Part shown: positions 51,251 to 59,740 of the stretch, one piece after another
How the letters are laid out: every line of letters begins with the position of its first letter
How positions within the stretch are numbered: the stretch's first letter is position 1
Assembly: GCA_934693235.1 (NCBI GenBank)
Contig: CAKUUY010000003.1
Span: forward strand, 1-64,000
Length of the DNA: 64,000 nucleotides
Direction: 5' to 3'
DNA from: an uncultured Candidatus Melainabacteria bacterium
GTDB lineage: Bacteria; Cyanobacteriota; Vampirovibrionia; Gastranaerophilales; Gastranaerophilaceae
Notes under the pieces: model-generated
What the model was told of the DNA's origin: nothing
Database searches by the model: none
What the model saw: only the letters and a program-made list of their open reading frames with translations
Translations under genes and position numbers: made by a program

Positions 51251-52603
51251 ATGATTCCAGCAATTACATCAGCAGGCGCTGCTAGTTATATATTTTCAAA
51301 ATTAGGGAACAACGACTCTCTTGTTCCTATGGCAATAAAAGATATCGCAAACAGTATTGGTTTGACTACCGGTTCATACATTACCGGAGATAAACTTGAG
51401 GGGAAAGACAGATTTTTAGATGAATTCGGTACACAAGCTATTTGGCTTTTTGGTATCCCGGGGTATAAAAAGTTATTGGATTTAACTTTATACAAAGCTT
51501 TGAAAATTGATCCGAATTTTGATGTCAGAAATTTTTCTAAAAAAAGAAAAAAACTTATTAATAAAACAATTAAATATGCAGATTCTTCTATTAAAGATAG
51601 TATAAAAAAAGCTGTCAAAAACCCTAAGTTTAGCAAAAATCTTGCATTAGGCAAATTCTTTGTATCTACGGCTTTGACTATTGCATCTTATGCGGGACTT
51701 ACAAAATATCGGCATTATCAGACTAAAAAAGCTGCACAGAAAGAAATTCTTGCCGAAATGCAACTTGAAAATAAAGATAACAAGGACAAATTTTTATATA
51801 CAAAACCTGATAAAAAGACAGCCTTTCAAGGTGTTCAAGAACAAAAACGACCAACATTTACGGGTGGATTGTCAGAGTTTATGTACAATCCTGTTAAAAA
51901 CTTGATGATTTTGGATGGCTCTATTACAGCAGAAAGACTTGCTGAATCAAGAAATAAACAAGAACTCTTGGGATACATGATTAAGGAGGGTTCTGTTTGG
52001 GCATTTATGTATTTTGCAAGCAAACCAATTCAAAAATATTTAGAAAATAGAGCTGATAAAAATACTCAAAAACCTGTTTCGATTGATCTAGATGCTAGAG
52101 TTATTGAAAGTGAAGAACTTACAAATGGTTTTAAAGATGGCTCTTTAGTAAAAAGTACTGAAAAAGTTTTGAAGTTAAATTCTTATAATAACATGCTTGA
52201 CTATATTCATAACAATCCTGATGACTTTGTTGTAAAAATGGCGAAGATGTCAGATATTTTGCCAACATTAGAAAAAGCGAGCCAAGCGGATGATATTGAT
52301 TATAGAAAGTTTATTGATTATGACGAATTTCAAAATGTTGCAAGTAAATTGCAAAAATTGAATAAGAAATTTGAAGCCTTCAAGGCAACAGATGTGGAAG
52401 ATAAATCTCTTGAGGCTTTCTTGAAAAATGTTAAAAAAGTTAAAAGAAGTTCAATTCTTATAAACATTGGTGCTTGTATTGGAGCTTTAGGGGTTCTTGC
52501 TCCTGCTCTGATGATTGCAATGAGAAAATTTGGAAATAACAACGAAAGTTTTCAAGTAAAAGAGGATATTAGAAAGGAAATGTTAGCTAAAGTTCAGAAA
52601 TAA
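51251..52603 (+). CDS. Membrane-associated protein with internal FxG motifs
   Basis: 450 residues from ATG 51251, with GGAAAGG upstream (an in-frame TTG at 51218 is rejected). Hydrophobic segments at about 1-20, 60-70, 134-152 and 430-445 alternate with basic helical parts. Two motifs, FQG at 192-194 and FTG at 203-205, follow the third hydrophobic segment. No family recognised; in layout it is like the protein at 34642-35652. Its end overlaps the convergent flavoprotein gene by 17 bases. Confidence 0.7.
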   Translation: MIPAITSAGAASYIFSKLGNNDSLVPMAIKDIANSIGLTTGSYITGDKLEGKDRFLDEFGTQAIWLFGIPGYKKLLDLTLYKALKIDPNFDVRNFSKKRKKLINKTIKYADSSIKDSIKKAVKNPKFSKNLALGKFFVSTALTIASYAGLTKYRHYQTKKAAQKEILAEMQLENKDNKDKFLYTKPDKKTAFQGVQEQKRPTFTGGLSEFMYNPVKNLMILDGSITAERLAESRNKQELLGYMIKEGSVWAFMYFASKPIQKYLENRADKNTQKPVSIDLDARVIESEELTNGFKDGSLVKSTEKVLKLNSYNNMLDYIHNNPDDFVVKMAKMSDILPTLEKASQADDIDYRKFIDYDEFQNVASKLQKLNKKFEAFKATDVEDKSLEAFLKNVKKVKRSSILINIGACIGALGVLAPALMIAMRKFGNNNESFQVKEDIRKEMLAKVQK

Positions 52604-53708
52604 TCCCCTGAGCCGCTACATATCCTGTAGACCAACAGTTTTGCAAGTTAAAACCTCCACAAAAACCGTCTATATCTAAAACTTCTCCGCAAAAATAAAT
52701 ATGCGGAACAATTTTGGATTCCATATTTTTTGAATTTATTTCTTTTAAATCTACTCCTCCAGCTGTCACAACTTCTCCATCAGGGAAAGTTCCTGTCACC
52801 GTAACCTCAAAATTGTGCAACCTATCAAGAATTTTATCTCTTGTTTTGCCGTTAATTGCGTGGCATTTTAAATCAGGATTAATTTTTAGTTCTCTTAAAA
52901 CAAAGTCAGCAAATGATTTTGGAACAAATTCAGATATTAAATTTCGAATAGCCTTATGAGGATTGTTGTTCAAATATTCTTGCAGATTAATTTCTCCAAC
53001 AAAGTTGAATTTTAATTGGTAAGGGAATTTTTCTCTAGCTTTAAGGGATGATATTTCATAGATTTTAGGGCCGGAAATTCCTTTGTGTGTGAATAAAACA
53101 TCGTTTATTGCAATACCGCTGATTGCAGAAAAATCCTCTTTTGTTAAAAGCCCGACAAGGGCTGGCTTGGGAGGGACTATTTTATGTCCAAGCATTTTTA
53201 TTAAGTCATATGTGGCGTGTCCGCCAGTTGCAATGACGATATAATCTGCTTTATGTGTTCCCATATCTGTTACGACAGAATATTTGTTTCCCAGCCTGTT
53301 AATCCGTAGAGCATTTTCTTTGATGAACTTTACTTTATTTAAAGCGTTTAAAAAGTGTTCACGTACATCTTTTGAGCTGTTTGATTGTGGAAAAACTCTC
53401 ATGTTTTCTTGAATGTACGTTTTTACGCCTATTTTTTCAAAAAAGCTAATTGAGTCAGCAGCTCCATATTTTGAGAACACTGAATATAAAAATTTCTCAC
53501 CTCTTGGGTAGTTTTTAGCCAGTTCTTTAAAATCAAATTCCGCATGACACAGGTTGCATCGTCCACCACCTGTAGGCAAGATAGTTTTCAATGGAGAAAA
53601 TTTTTCAATAATTGTAACATCAAATTTGTCCTGCAAGAAATATGCACAAATACACCCTGCAGGTCCTCCTCCAATTATAATTACTTTAGAGTTCAACTCT
53701 TGTTCCAT
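52587..53708 (-). CDS. BaiN/RdsA (HI0933)-family flavoprotein
   Basis: 373 residues. IIGGGPAGCICAYFL is the FAD dinucleotide fold, GGGRCNLCHAEF the HI0933 signature, and GGVDLKEIN...FCGEVLDIDGFCGGFNLQNCWSTG the C-terminal FAD site. The family includes BaiN, implicated in bile-acid dehydroxylation, and other oxidoreductases; the substrate cannot be predicted. Its start overlaps folK by 23 bases, so they are coupled. Its end overlaps the convergent membrane protein gene. Confidence 0.9.
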   Translation of the reverse strand: MEQELNSKVIIIGGGPAGCICAYFLQDKFDVTIIEKFSPLKTILPTGGGRCNLCHAEFDFKELAKNYPRGEKFLYSVFSKYGAADSISFFEKIGVKTYIQENMRVFPQSNSSKDVREHFLNALNKVKFIKENALRINRLGNKYSVVTDMGTHKADYIVIATGGHATYDLIKMLGHKIVPPKPALVGLLTKEDFSAISGIAINDVLFTHKGISGPKIYEISSLKAREKFPYQLKFNFVGEINLQEYLNNNPHKAIRNLISEFVPKSFADFVLRELKINPDLKCHAINGKTRDKILDRLHNFEVTVTGTFPDGEVVTAGGVDLKEINSKNMESKIVPHIYFCGEVLDIDGFCGGFNLQNCWSTGYVAAQGIISEL

Positions 53709-54195
53709 ACAAAAATACCATTTCAGGATTTTCTAAGTCATCATGCAACTGAGCTATTGTTTTGTGTAAAAGAGGATGTTCAAAATTCGGTATAAGTTCT
53801 AATAGAGGAACAAGTGTAAAAGCCCTCAAGTGTAGGTATTTATGAGGAATTGTTAATTTTTCTTCATTTACGATTTCTTTATTGTAAAACAAAATATCAA
53901 TATCAATTGTTCTGTCTTGATAGCCTTTTGCATCATCAAGGCGTTTGCGTCCGAGTTGAGTTTCAATTCTTTGGCATTGAGTTAGTAATTCTTGTGGGGA
54001 AAGTACCGTTTTTACTTCAACAACAGCGTTAACAAACCAATTTTTTGAATCCATACCCCAAGGTTCTGATTCATAAAAAGCAGAGGTTCTTATGAGAGAA
54101 ATTCCGTCAGCAGCATTCAAAAGACTTGTTGCTTGTTGGACAAAACCTATTCTGTCACCTTTATTTGATCCTAAACTTAAATACGCTATAGCCAT
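53686..54195 (-). CDS. folK: HPPK, 6-hydroxymethyl-7,8-dihydropterin pyrophosphokinase
   Basis: 169 residues. LSLGSNKGDR, FYESEPWG, FVNAVVEV and the signature DRTIDIDILFY (metal-binding Asp pair) are all present. It pyrophosphorylates hydroxymethyl-dihydropterin for folate synthesis. A TAAAAT box (54202-54207) is exactly 6 bases from the ATG and there is no ribosome site. Followed by the flavoprotein gene with a 23-base overlap; no folB or folP nearby. Confidence 0.95.
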   Translation of the reverse strand: MAIAYLSLGSNKGDRIGFVQQATSLLNAADGISLIRTSAFYESEPWGMDSKNWFVNAVVEVKTVLSPQELLTQCQRIETQLGRKRLDDAKGYQDRTIDIDILFYNKEIVNEEKLTIPHKYLHLRAFTLVPLLELIPNFEHPLLHKTIAQLHDDLENPEMVFLYGTRVEL

Positions 54196-54201
54196 ACCAG
54201 T

Positions 54202-54207
54202 ATTTTA
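54202..54207 (-). promoter_or_regulatory. -10 box of folK (leaderless)
   Basis: TAAAAT on the minus strand, exactly 6 bases before the ATG at 54195. A terminator stem lies just upstream (54240-54272). Confidence 0.5.
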
Positions 54208-54239
54208 AGATTTTTTTTTAAAATTGTCAATGACTAAAT

Positions 54240-54272
54240 AAAAGCCTTGAAATAGAACTTTCAAGGCTTTTG
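54240..54272. terminator. Terminator of the DapL-like gene
   Basis: A 13-bp perfect stem, AAAAGCCTTGAAA (54240-54252) with TTTCAAGGCTTTT (54259-54271), 8 bases past the aminotransferase stop on the minus strand. Confidence 0.9.
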
Positions 54273-54279
54273 TTATTTT

Positions 54280-55530
54280 TTATTCAAAAGTGAAGCCATC
54301 TTCTTTAAATCTGTCAATTACTTCTTGTAGTTGTTTGTCAGAACAAACATATGATAATCTGAAGAATCCCTCTCCGTGTTCTCCGAAAGCGTTTCCAGGG
54401 ACAAGAACTACTCCAGATTTTTTCAAAACATCTTCGCAGAATTTGAAAGCTGAGTCATATCTTTTTGGGATTGGTAACCAAAGGTAAAAAGTTGTGTGTG
54501 GAACTGTTTTTTCATCAATATTCCATCCTAATTCTTTAAACCCTTTTACCATAATAGCTTGTTTTCTTGCGTAGCCTTTGTTACCTTCTTCAATGTATCT
54601 GTCGCCCTCTTTTGAATTTAGGATTTCTGCGCAGGCTTTTTGTAAAGCTTTGAAAATACCGTTATCAATTGTTGATTTGCCTTTTCCAAAGCGTTGTACA
54701 ACATCTTTGTTCCCGCAAACCCAGCCTAAACGCCATCCAGTAACAGCGTATGGTTTTGAAAAACTGTAAAATTCAATCCCGATATCTTTTGCGCCTTCAA
54801 GTTCAAAGATACTGAAAGGTTTTTCATCCTCTGCAAAATACAAATCTGCGTAGGCAGCATCAGATGCTAACAAAATGTCATGTTTTTTACAAAAATCAAC
54901 TACGGATTGAACATATTCTTTAGTTGTAGAAATACCCATCGGATTGTTAGGAAAATTTATAAACAAAGCTTTGATGTTCTTTGCTTTGTAACCATCTTTG
55001 ATAATTTGATTATAAATTGCTTCTACATCCGGTTTGTAATCATTTTCTTTTGTCAAAGGCATTGGATATGCTTTTGCTCCTGAACATTTTATAAATTGCA
55101 AATAAGATGCGTAACAAGGATCCGGAACCATGATAACGTCTTTTTCAAGTTCTTCATGTTTTGGAGTTGTAATAAATCTTACAAGGTTTGCAATACCCTC
55201 TTTAGAACCTACAAGAGAAAAAATTTCTGTTTCAGGATCTAGTTCAACCCCAAAACGATTTTTCATTCTTGTTGCAATTGCTTTTCTTAGGAAAGGTTCT
55301 CCTTTGGGCGTTGAGTACATATGAATTCCATCTTCATCTAAAATCTCTTTAAGTCTGTCAATAAGAGCTTTTGGAGGGTTCGCGGTCGGAGCCCCCATAG
55401 ATAGAGATATTGGAGCTCTATTTCTTGCAGTTAATTCATCTTTTAATTTTGCTGTTTGTTCTTTTAATTTGAACATGATATAAGTGTCAAGCGACATCAC
55501 TTCTTCATTGAATAGTTTTTCTATATCCAT
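54280..55530 (-). CDS. Class I/II aminotransferase, LL-diaminopimelate-aminotransferase-like
   Basis: 416 residues, PLP fold-type I. FSFSKPYAVTGWRLGWVCGN carries the Schiff-base Lys, FINFPNNPMGIST and LASDAAYADLYF the cofactor Asn and Asp. The sequence resembles DapL/DAPAT-type and AlaC-type enzymes. DapL makes LL-DAP for lysine and peptidoglycan in cyanobacteria and relatives, so this is the favoured role; aspartate or alanine aminotransferase is the alternative. AGAGGAT precedes the ATG. Confidence 0.8.
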   Translation of the reverse strand: MDIEKLFNEEVMSLDTYIMFKLKEQTAKLKDELTARNRAPISLSMGAPTANPPKALIDRLKEILDEDGIHMYSTPKGEPFLRKAIATRMKNRFGVELDPETEIFSLVGSKEGIANLVRFITTPKHEELEKDVIMVPDPCYASYLQFIKCSGAKAYPMPLTKENDYKPDVEAIYNQIIKDGYKAKNIKALFINFPNNPMGISTTKEYVQSVVDFCKKHDILLASDAAYADLYFAEDEKPFSIFELEGAKDIGIEFYSFSKPYAVTGWRLGWVCGNKDVVQRFGKGKSTIDNGIFKALQKACAEILNSKEGDRYIEEGNKGYARKQAIMVKGFKELGWNIDEKTVPHTTFYLWLPIPKRYDSAFKFCEDVLKKSGVVLVPGNAFGEHGEGFFRLSYVCSDKQLQEVIDRFKEDGFTFE

Positions 55531-55548
55531 AATTATATCCTCTTATTC

Positions 55549-56274
55549 TTAATTCTCAGCTATCATTTGCATAGGGCCTTCTAAAGATGCCGTAACAAAT
55601 TGTTTTGTGTATGGGGTATTTTGTTTTAGCATATCTTCCGGAGTTCCTGCGTAAACTATTTTGCCATCATATAACATTATAACTTTGTTTGCAGTCCTTT
55701 GTATTGTTGACATTTGGTGAGTAACAACAATTGATGATGCGTGCGTTTCTTCTTTTAATCTAACAATATAATCTTCTATAAGTGTAGAAGAAATAGGGTC
55801 TAAACCTGCTGTTGGTTCATCATAAAGAATTGTGTTTGGAGCTGTAACGATTGCACGAGCAAAACTTACACGTTTTTGCATGCCTCCGGACAATTCTGAT
55901 GGGTATTGGTTTTCAATCCCTTTGAGACCGACAAGTTCCAATTTTTCAGAAACAATTTTTCTAATTTCTTTTTCAGAATACTTATTTCTTAAATCTTTTC
56001 TTTCGTGAAGTGCAAAAGCTATGTTATCGGCAACAGTTAAAGAATCAAACAAAGCCGAATATTGGAAAACCATTGCAATATCGCCTTTTGATGTGGTAAT
56101 TTCCCCGCTATCTTGAGTTAAAAGCCCGCAAATAAGTTTTAAAATGGTACTTTTCCCTGAACCGGAAAATCCAACAACTGCCAGAGTTTCTCCATCTTCA
56201 ACCTTGAATGAAATATTGTCTATAACACGCCTTTCATCGAATGTTTTTATTAAATTTTTAACTTCAATACTCAT
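55549..56274 (-). CDS. MlaF-like ABC transporter ATPase
   Basis: 241 residues. VVGFSGSGKSTILKL is Walker A, ELSGGMQKRVSFARAI the signature (typical MlaF/Ttg2A wording) and TILYDEPTAGLDP Walker B. It powers MlaE-type phospholipid transport between inner and outer membranes. The partner permease gene lies 18 bases upstream. No MlaD-type substrate-binding protein is adjacent. Start ATG has AGAGGT about 14 bases upstream. Confidence 0.9.
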   Translation of the reverse strand: MSIEVKNLIKTFDERRVIDNISFKVEDGETLAVVGFSGSGKSTILKLICGLLTQDSGEITTSKGDIAMVFQYSALFDSLTVADNIAFALHERKDLRNKYSEKEIRKIVSEKLELVGLKGIENQYPSELSGGMQKRVSFARAIVTAPNTILYDEPTAGLDPISSTLIEDYIVRLKEETHASSIVVTHQMSTIQRTANKVIMLYDGKIVYAGTPEDMLKQNTPYTKQFVTASLEGPMQMIAEN

Positions 56275-56292
56275 AGTTTTTATTTTACCTCT

Positions 56293-57102
56293 TTAAAAGA
56301 AAAATGCTATAGCAAAAATCATATCCCAAATGACGATAGCAACAAAAGACCAAACAACGGCTTTATTGGTTGCTTCCCCGACACCTTTAGCTCCGCCTTT
56401 AGCGTAATACCCGCAAGAACAGCTGATTAACGAAATTGTTGCTCCGAAGAATATAGCTTTAAGCAAACATACACCTAAATCTTTCATATAAATTCCAAGC
56501 CAAGCAGAGTCGAAAAATGCTCTATAACCTAATCCTGATGTTAGGTGAGCGGTAATAGCTCCTGCAATTACTCCGACAACTGATGCAATGATTACAACAG
56601 GTGGCATCATTACTGTACCTGCTATTACTCTTGGTACAAAAAGATAATTTATCGGGTTGACTTTTAAAACTTCAATAGCGTCGATTTGTTCTGTAACTCG
56701 CATTGTTGCAAGTTCGGATGCTAGTGAGGAGCCAATCATTGAAATTATCGCAAAACCTGACATAATGACTCCGACTTCCCTTACAATAAGCATAGTCATT
56801 AAAAGTCCGACAAAGTTACTTCCGCCTTGCTTAACCATCTCCAATGCAACTTGAGATGCAACGATAATTGAGGTCATTCCGACAATAGAAAGCGTGATTG
56901 GTAAAGATGTAATTCCAAATCTATAACATTGCTCCGAAATTTCTTTGAAATTAAAATCTCCTTTTAAAATAAATTTAGCAGTAGCAATTCCATTCATTGC
57001 AATTTGTCCGAGAGTTTCCAAAAAGCTTGCAAATTCTTTAAAAACTCCCGTAAAAATCTTATATGTAGCGGATTGCTTGTAATATTTTTTTAAGCTGCTC
57101 AT
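56293..57102 (-). CDS. MlaE-family ABC permease
   Basis: 269 residues from ATG 57102. A frame-open TTG 15 bases upstream overlaps the promoter and is rejected. Membrane helices at about 60-85, 125-150, 168-200 and 245-268, with MATMRVTEQIDAIEVLKVNP, the MlaE signature. It is the membrane subunit with MlaF, cyanobacterial Ycf63-like. TATAAT (57109-57114) is exactly 6 bases upstream of the ATG. Divergent promoter with the sensor kinase. Confidence 0.92.
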   Translation of the reverse strand: MSSLKKYYKQSATYKIFTGVFKEFASFLETLGQIAMNGIATAKFILKGDFNFKEISEQCYRFGITSLPITLSIVGMTSIIVASQVALEMVKQGGSNFVGLLMTMLIVREVGVIMSGFAIISMIGSSLASELATMRVTEQIDAIEVLKVNPINYLFVPRVIAGTVMMPPVVIIASVVGVIAGAITAHLTSGLGYRAFFDSAWLGIYMKDLGVCLLKAIFFGATISLISCSCGYYAKGGAKGVGEATNKAVVWSFVAIVIWDMIFAIAFFF

Positions 57103-57108
57103 TCCTTG

Positions 57109-57137
57109 ATTATACAAAAAATTTGTAATTAATGCAA
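57109..57137 (-). promoter_or_regulatory. Leaderless promoter of mlaE
   Basis: On the minus strand, TTGCAT (57137-57132), 17-base spacer, TATAAT (57114-57109), 6 bases to the ATG. Confidence 0.65.
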
Positions 57138-57149
57138 TAATATAAAAAC

Positions 57150-57178
57150 TTGCTCATAAGCTTTCAGAGTGGTATAAT
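57150..57178 (+). promoter_or_regulatory. Leaderless promoter of the sensor kinase
   Basis: TTGCTC (57150-57155), 17-base spacer, TATAAT (57173-57178), 6 bases to the ATG at 57185. It faces away from the mlaE promoter, a compact divergent pair. Confidence 0.65.
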
Positions 57179-57184
57179 TTTGTT

Positions 57185-58960
57185 ATGGTAAAACAAGTGA
57201 GTTTAACAACACAAAACCGTTTAATAATATCAGGATTGCTGCTGAGTACGTTTTTAATTGTTGCGATTGCAGTATTTGCAATTTTTAATATTCAGAAAAA
57301 ATTAAATTACGGTTATCAAAATTTTGGACAAATTGTATCAAAAGCATTAGCTATTGAGTGTACTGATTTAATCGGAAAGAATGCCGGTAGTGCAGAAAAA
57401 AAACTATTAAAAAGTCATGCAGATACAATAGTAGAATCTCACAGTGATATTATTTTTATTGAATTTAGAAATTCTGATGGAAAACTGATTTATAGAACCG
57501 GTGCAGATTCAAACTCAAAAGACCAAACATCTAATATAATTGTTAGTTCTCCAATTGTGATGGCAGATGGAGAAAACGTCGGTTCTGTAACTGTCGGTTT
57601 ATCAGGGAGTATAATAACCCAGATTTCATCAACAACGAGAGCTTCTCTATTATTCGTTTTTTCTGTTGCGTGGATTGTGTTTGCTTTTGTGATTTTGATA
57701 AATACATATTTGATAACAAGAGAATTGCGTATTTTGCATAACGGTGTTCAAAAGATTTCAACCGGTGAATTCGGCTATACAATTAAAGACGAGGATGTAA
57801 GTTCAGAAGTAAAAGAACTGTTTAATTCTTTCAACCAGATGTCAAACAGGCTTCACATATATGAAGAACAAAATATTGAGCAACTGACTCTTGAAAGAAA
57901 TAAGCTTGAAGCGGTTCTTATGAGTATTGCAAATGGTGTTGTTGTTTGTGATAATAATGACAATGTTGTTTTGATAAATAATCACGCTCACAAGCTTTTA
58001 GAATTAGATGAAAATCAACCTTTGAACATAAAAATTCAAGATTATGTTGATACAGAGGGTAATTTCTGTTTTAAAGAAAAAATAGAAGAATTTAAAGATA
58101 CTCCGCTTGAAATAATGGAGAATAAACCGCTTGAATTTAATATTCAAGTTGACAAAAGAGTGATAAAATCAATTATTTCTCCAATGTTTACTCGAAATAA
58201 AGACTATGTTGGCTATATAATTGTTCTTATTGATATGACAAAAGAAGCAGAAATGGATGCTATGCGCTCAACTTTTATTTCAAATGTTTCACACGAACTT
58301 AGAACTCCTGTTACTGTTTTGAGAAGTTATATTGATACTCTTTATAATTATGGAAATGAGTTTGATTATGATACTCAAAAAGAATTTATAGGAACAATAA
58401 ATCAAGAAATAATTAGACTTCAAGGTATGGTTAATGACATTCTTGATTTTTCAAGAATGGAAGCGAATGCGCAAATGGAAAAATCTTTGAATAGTATTTA
58501 TGAAGTTGTAGATACTTGTGTTAGTCAAGTTCAAGCGTTGACAAAAGAACGGAATCTACTGATTTCTGTGTCAAAAGAGGATGGTATACCAGAGTTTTTG
58601 TTTAATTATGATGGAATAGAAAGAGCTTTGACAAACTTACTTTCAAATGCAATAAAATATTCTCCGGATAATGGAGAAATAAAAGTTGCGCTCGTAAAAT
58701 CCGGTGATAACGCTGAAATTACGGTGACAGATCAAGGTTGCGGAATTGCTCCTGAATTTCAAAAGAAAATATTTGACAGATTTTATAGGGTTGAAAATAA
58801 TATTCATACGGTAAAAGGTACCGGATTAGGTTTGCACCTTGTAAAACAAACTATCGAAAAATACCATGATGGCAAGGTCTTTGTTCGCTCAGCTGTTGGT
58901 CAAGGTTCAACATTTGGAATTGTTTTACCTATAAAGACAATTGATACGATTAAGGTATAA
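57185..58960 (+). CDS. Sensor histidine kinase (HAMP-PAS-HisKA-HATPase)
   Basis: 591 residues. Two N-terminal membrane helices (about 15-35 and 155-178) flank a periplasmic sensor domain, then HAMP (about 180-235), PAS (about 240-355), HisKA with SNVSHELRTPVT (His about 370) and HATPase_c with NLLSNAIKYSPDNGEI, DQGCGI and GTGLGLHLV. It resembles PhoR/WalK. No response regulator is adjacent, so it is an orphan kinase here. A membrane-anchored unknown gene follows after 9 bases with its own ribosome site. Confidence 0.95.
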   Translation: MVKQVSLTTQNRLIISGLLLSTFLIVAIAVFAIFNIQKKLNYGYQNFGQIVSKALAIECTDLIGKNAGSAEKKLLKSHADTIVESHSDIIFIEFRNSDGKLIYRTGADSNSKDQTSNIIVSSPIVMADGENVGSVTVGLSGSIITQISSTTRASLLFVFSVAWIVFAFVILINTYLITRELRILHNGVQKISTGEFGYTIKDEDVSSEVKELFNSFNQMSNRLHIYEEQNIEQLTLERNKLEAVLMSIANGVVVCDNNDNVVLINNHAHKLLELDENQPLNIKIQDYVDTEGNFCFKEKIEEFKDTPLEIMENKPLEFNIQVDKRVIKSIISPMFTRNKDYVGYIIVLIDMTKEAEMDAMRSTFISNVSHELRTPVTVLRSYIDTLYNYGNEFDYDTQKEFIGTINQEIIRLQGMVNDILDFSRMEANAQMEKSLNSIYEVVDTCVSQVQALTKERNLLISVSKEDGIPEFLFNYDGIERALTNLLSNAIKYSPDNGEIKVALVKSGDNAEITVTDQGCGIAPEFQKKIFDRFYRVENNIHTVKGTGLGLHLVKQTIEKYHDGKVFVRSAVGQGSTFGIVLPIKTIDTIKV

Positions 58961-58969
58961 AGGAGAAAT

Positions 58970-59710
58970 ATGGAGCTTGAGACTATCTGGAAATGGTTTT
59001 GTCGGTTGTGTTTAATCGTTTTGGGAGTAATTGTTCTTAATTCTGTGTTTGGTGATATTTTATTTCGAATAAGTTATAGTTTCCCGAAAGTTTCAGAGAT
59101 AACAGCGGAGAAAATTAATCCGTTGCAGGATCCGATACAAATTAATGTAAACTTTCAAAAGTATATAAAGGTTAATGGTGAAAAAAATAAATATCTAATT
59201 TTACCGCAGGCGGAATATTCTTTGTCAGGACTTGTTGTTGCGAAGAATACAAATTTTTGGTTTCGCGATATTATGAGGAGTGATTTTGATGATGTTTTTC
59301 TAATAGATTTAGGAATAGCTTGGGGAGAATTAGCAACAGATAAAAAAGAATTGTATAAACATTGGAAATTTAAGTCTTATAAGAGTCTTGGGCAAAGCAG
59401 ACAACTGGAATGGCGTAGTAAACCTCCATACAATGATACCCATTGGAGTTTGGGGTATGTAAGCTCTCACGTTTCCCATACCCATATAATTCCGGCAAAT
59501 GCTAATGTTATGGGTGGATTGTTAAAAATTAAGAAAAATGATATTGTAAAAATTAATGGATATTTGGTAGATATTTATACTGAAAAAGGGGAAGTTTTGG
59601 GTAAATCCAGTTTGTCTAGAACGGATACCGATGCAACAAGCCGAGGTTATGGAGCTTGTGAAGAAATGTATGTAAAACAGGTTCAAATCGGTGATAAGGT
59701 TTATAAATAA
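58970..59710 (+). CDS. Membrane-anchored protein of unknown function downstream of kinase
   Basis: 246 residues. One N-terminal membrane helix (about 10-32) is followed by a periplasmic-type domain containing IRVNFQKY-like strands, HVSHTHIIPANANV and a basic strand region KKNDIVKINGYLVDIYTEKG. The HxxHTH segment looks like a possible metal site. GGAGA precedes the ATG, 9 bases after the kinase stop, so it is in the same operon and may be a sensing or effector partner. Function unknown. Confidence 0.7.
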   Translation: MELETIWKWFCRLCLIVLGVIVLNSVFGDILFRISYSFPKVSEITAEKINPLQDPIQINVNFQKYIKVNGEKNKYLILPQAEYSLSGLVVAKNTNFWFRDIMRSDFDDVFLIDLGIAWGELATDKKELYKHWKFKSYKSLGQSRQLEWRSKPPYNDTHWSLGYVSSHVSHTHIIPANANVMGGLLKIKKNDIVKINGYLVDIYTEKGEVLGKSSLSRTDTDATSRGYGACEEMYVKQVQIGDKVYK

Positions 59711-59740
59711 AAAGGTTGAGTAAAACCCTAAACCTACATT

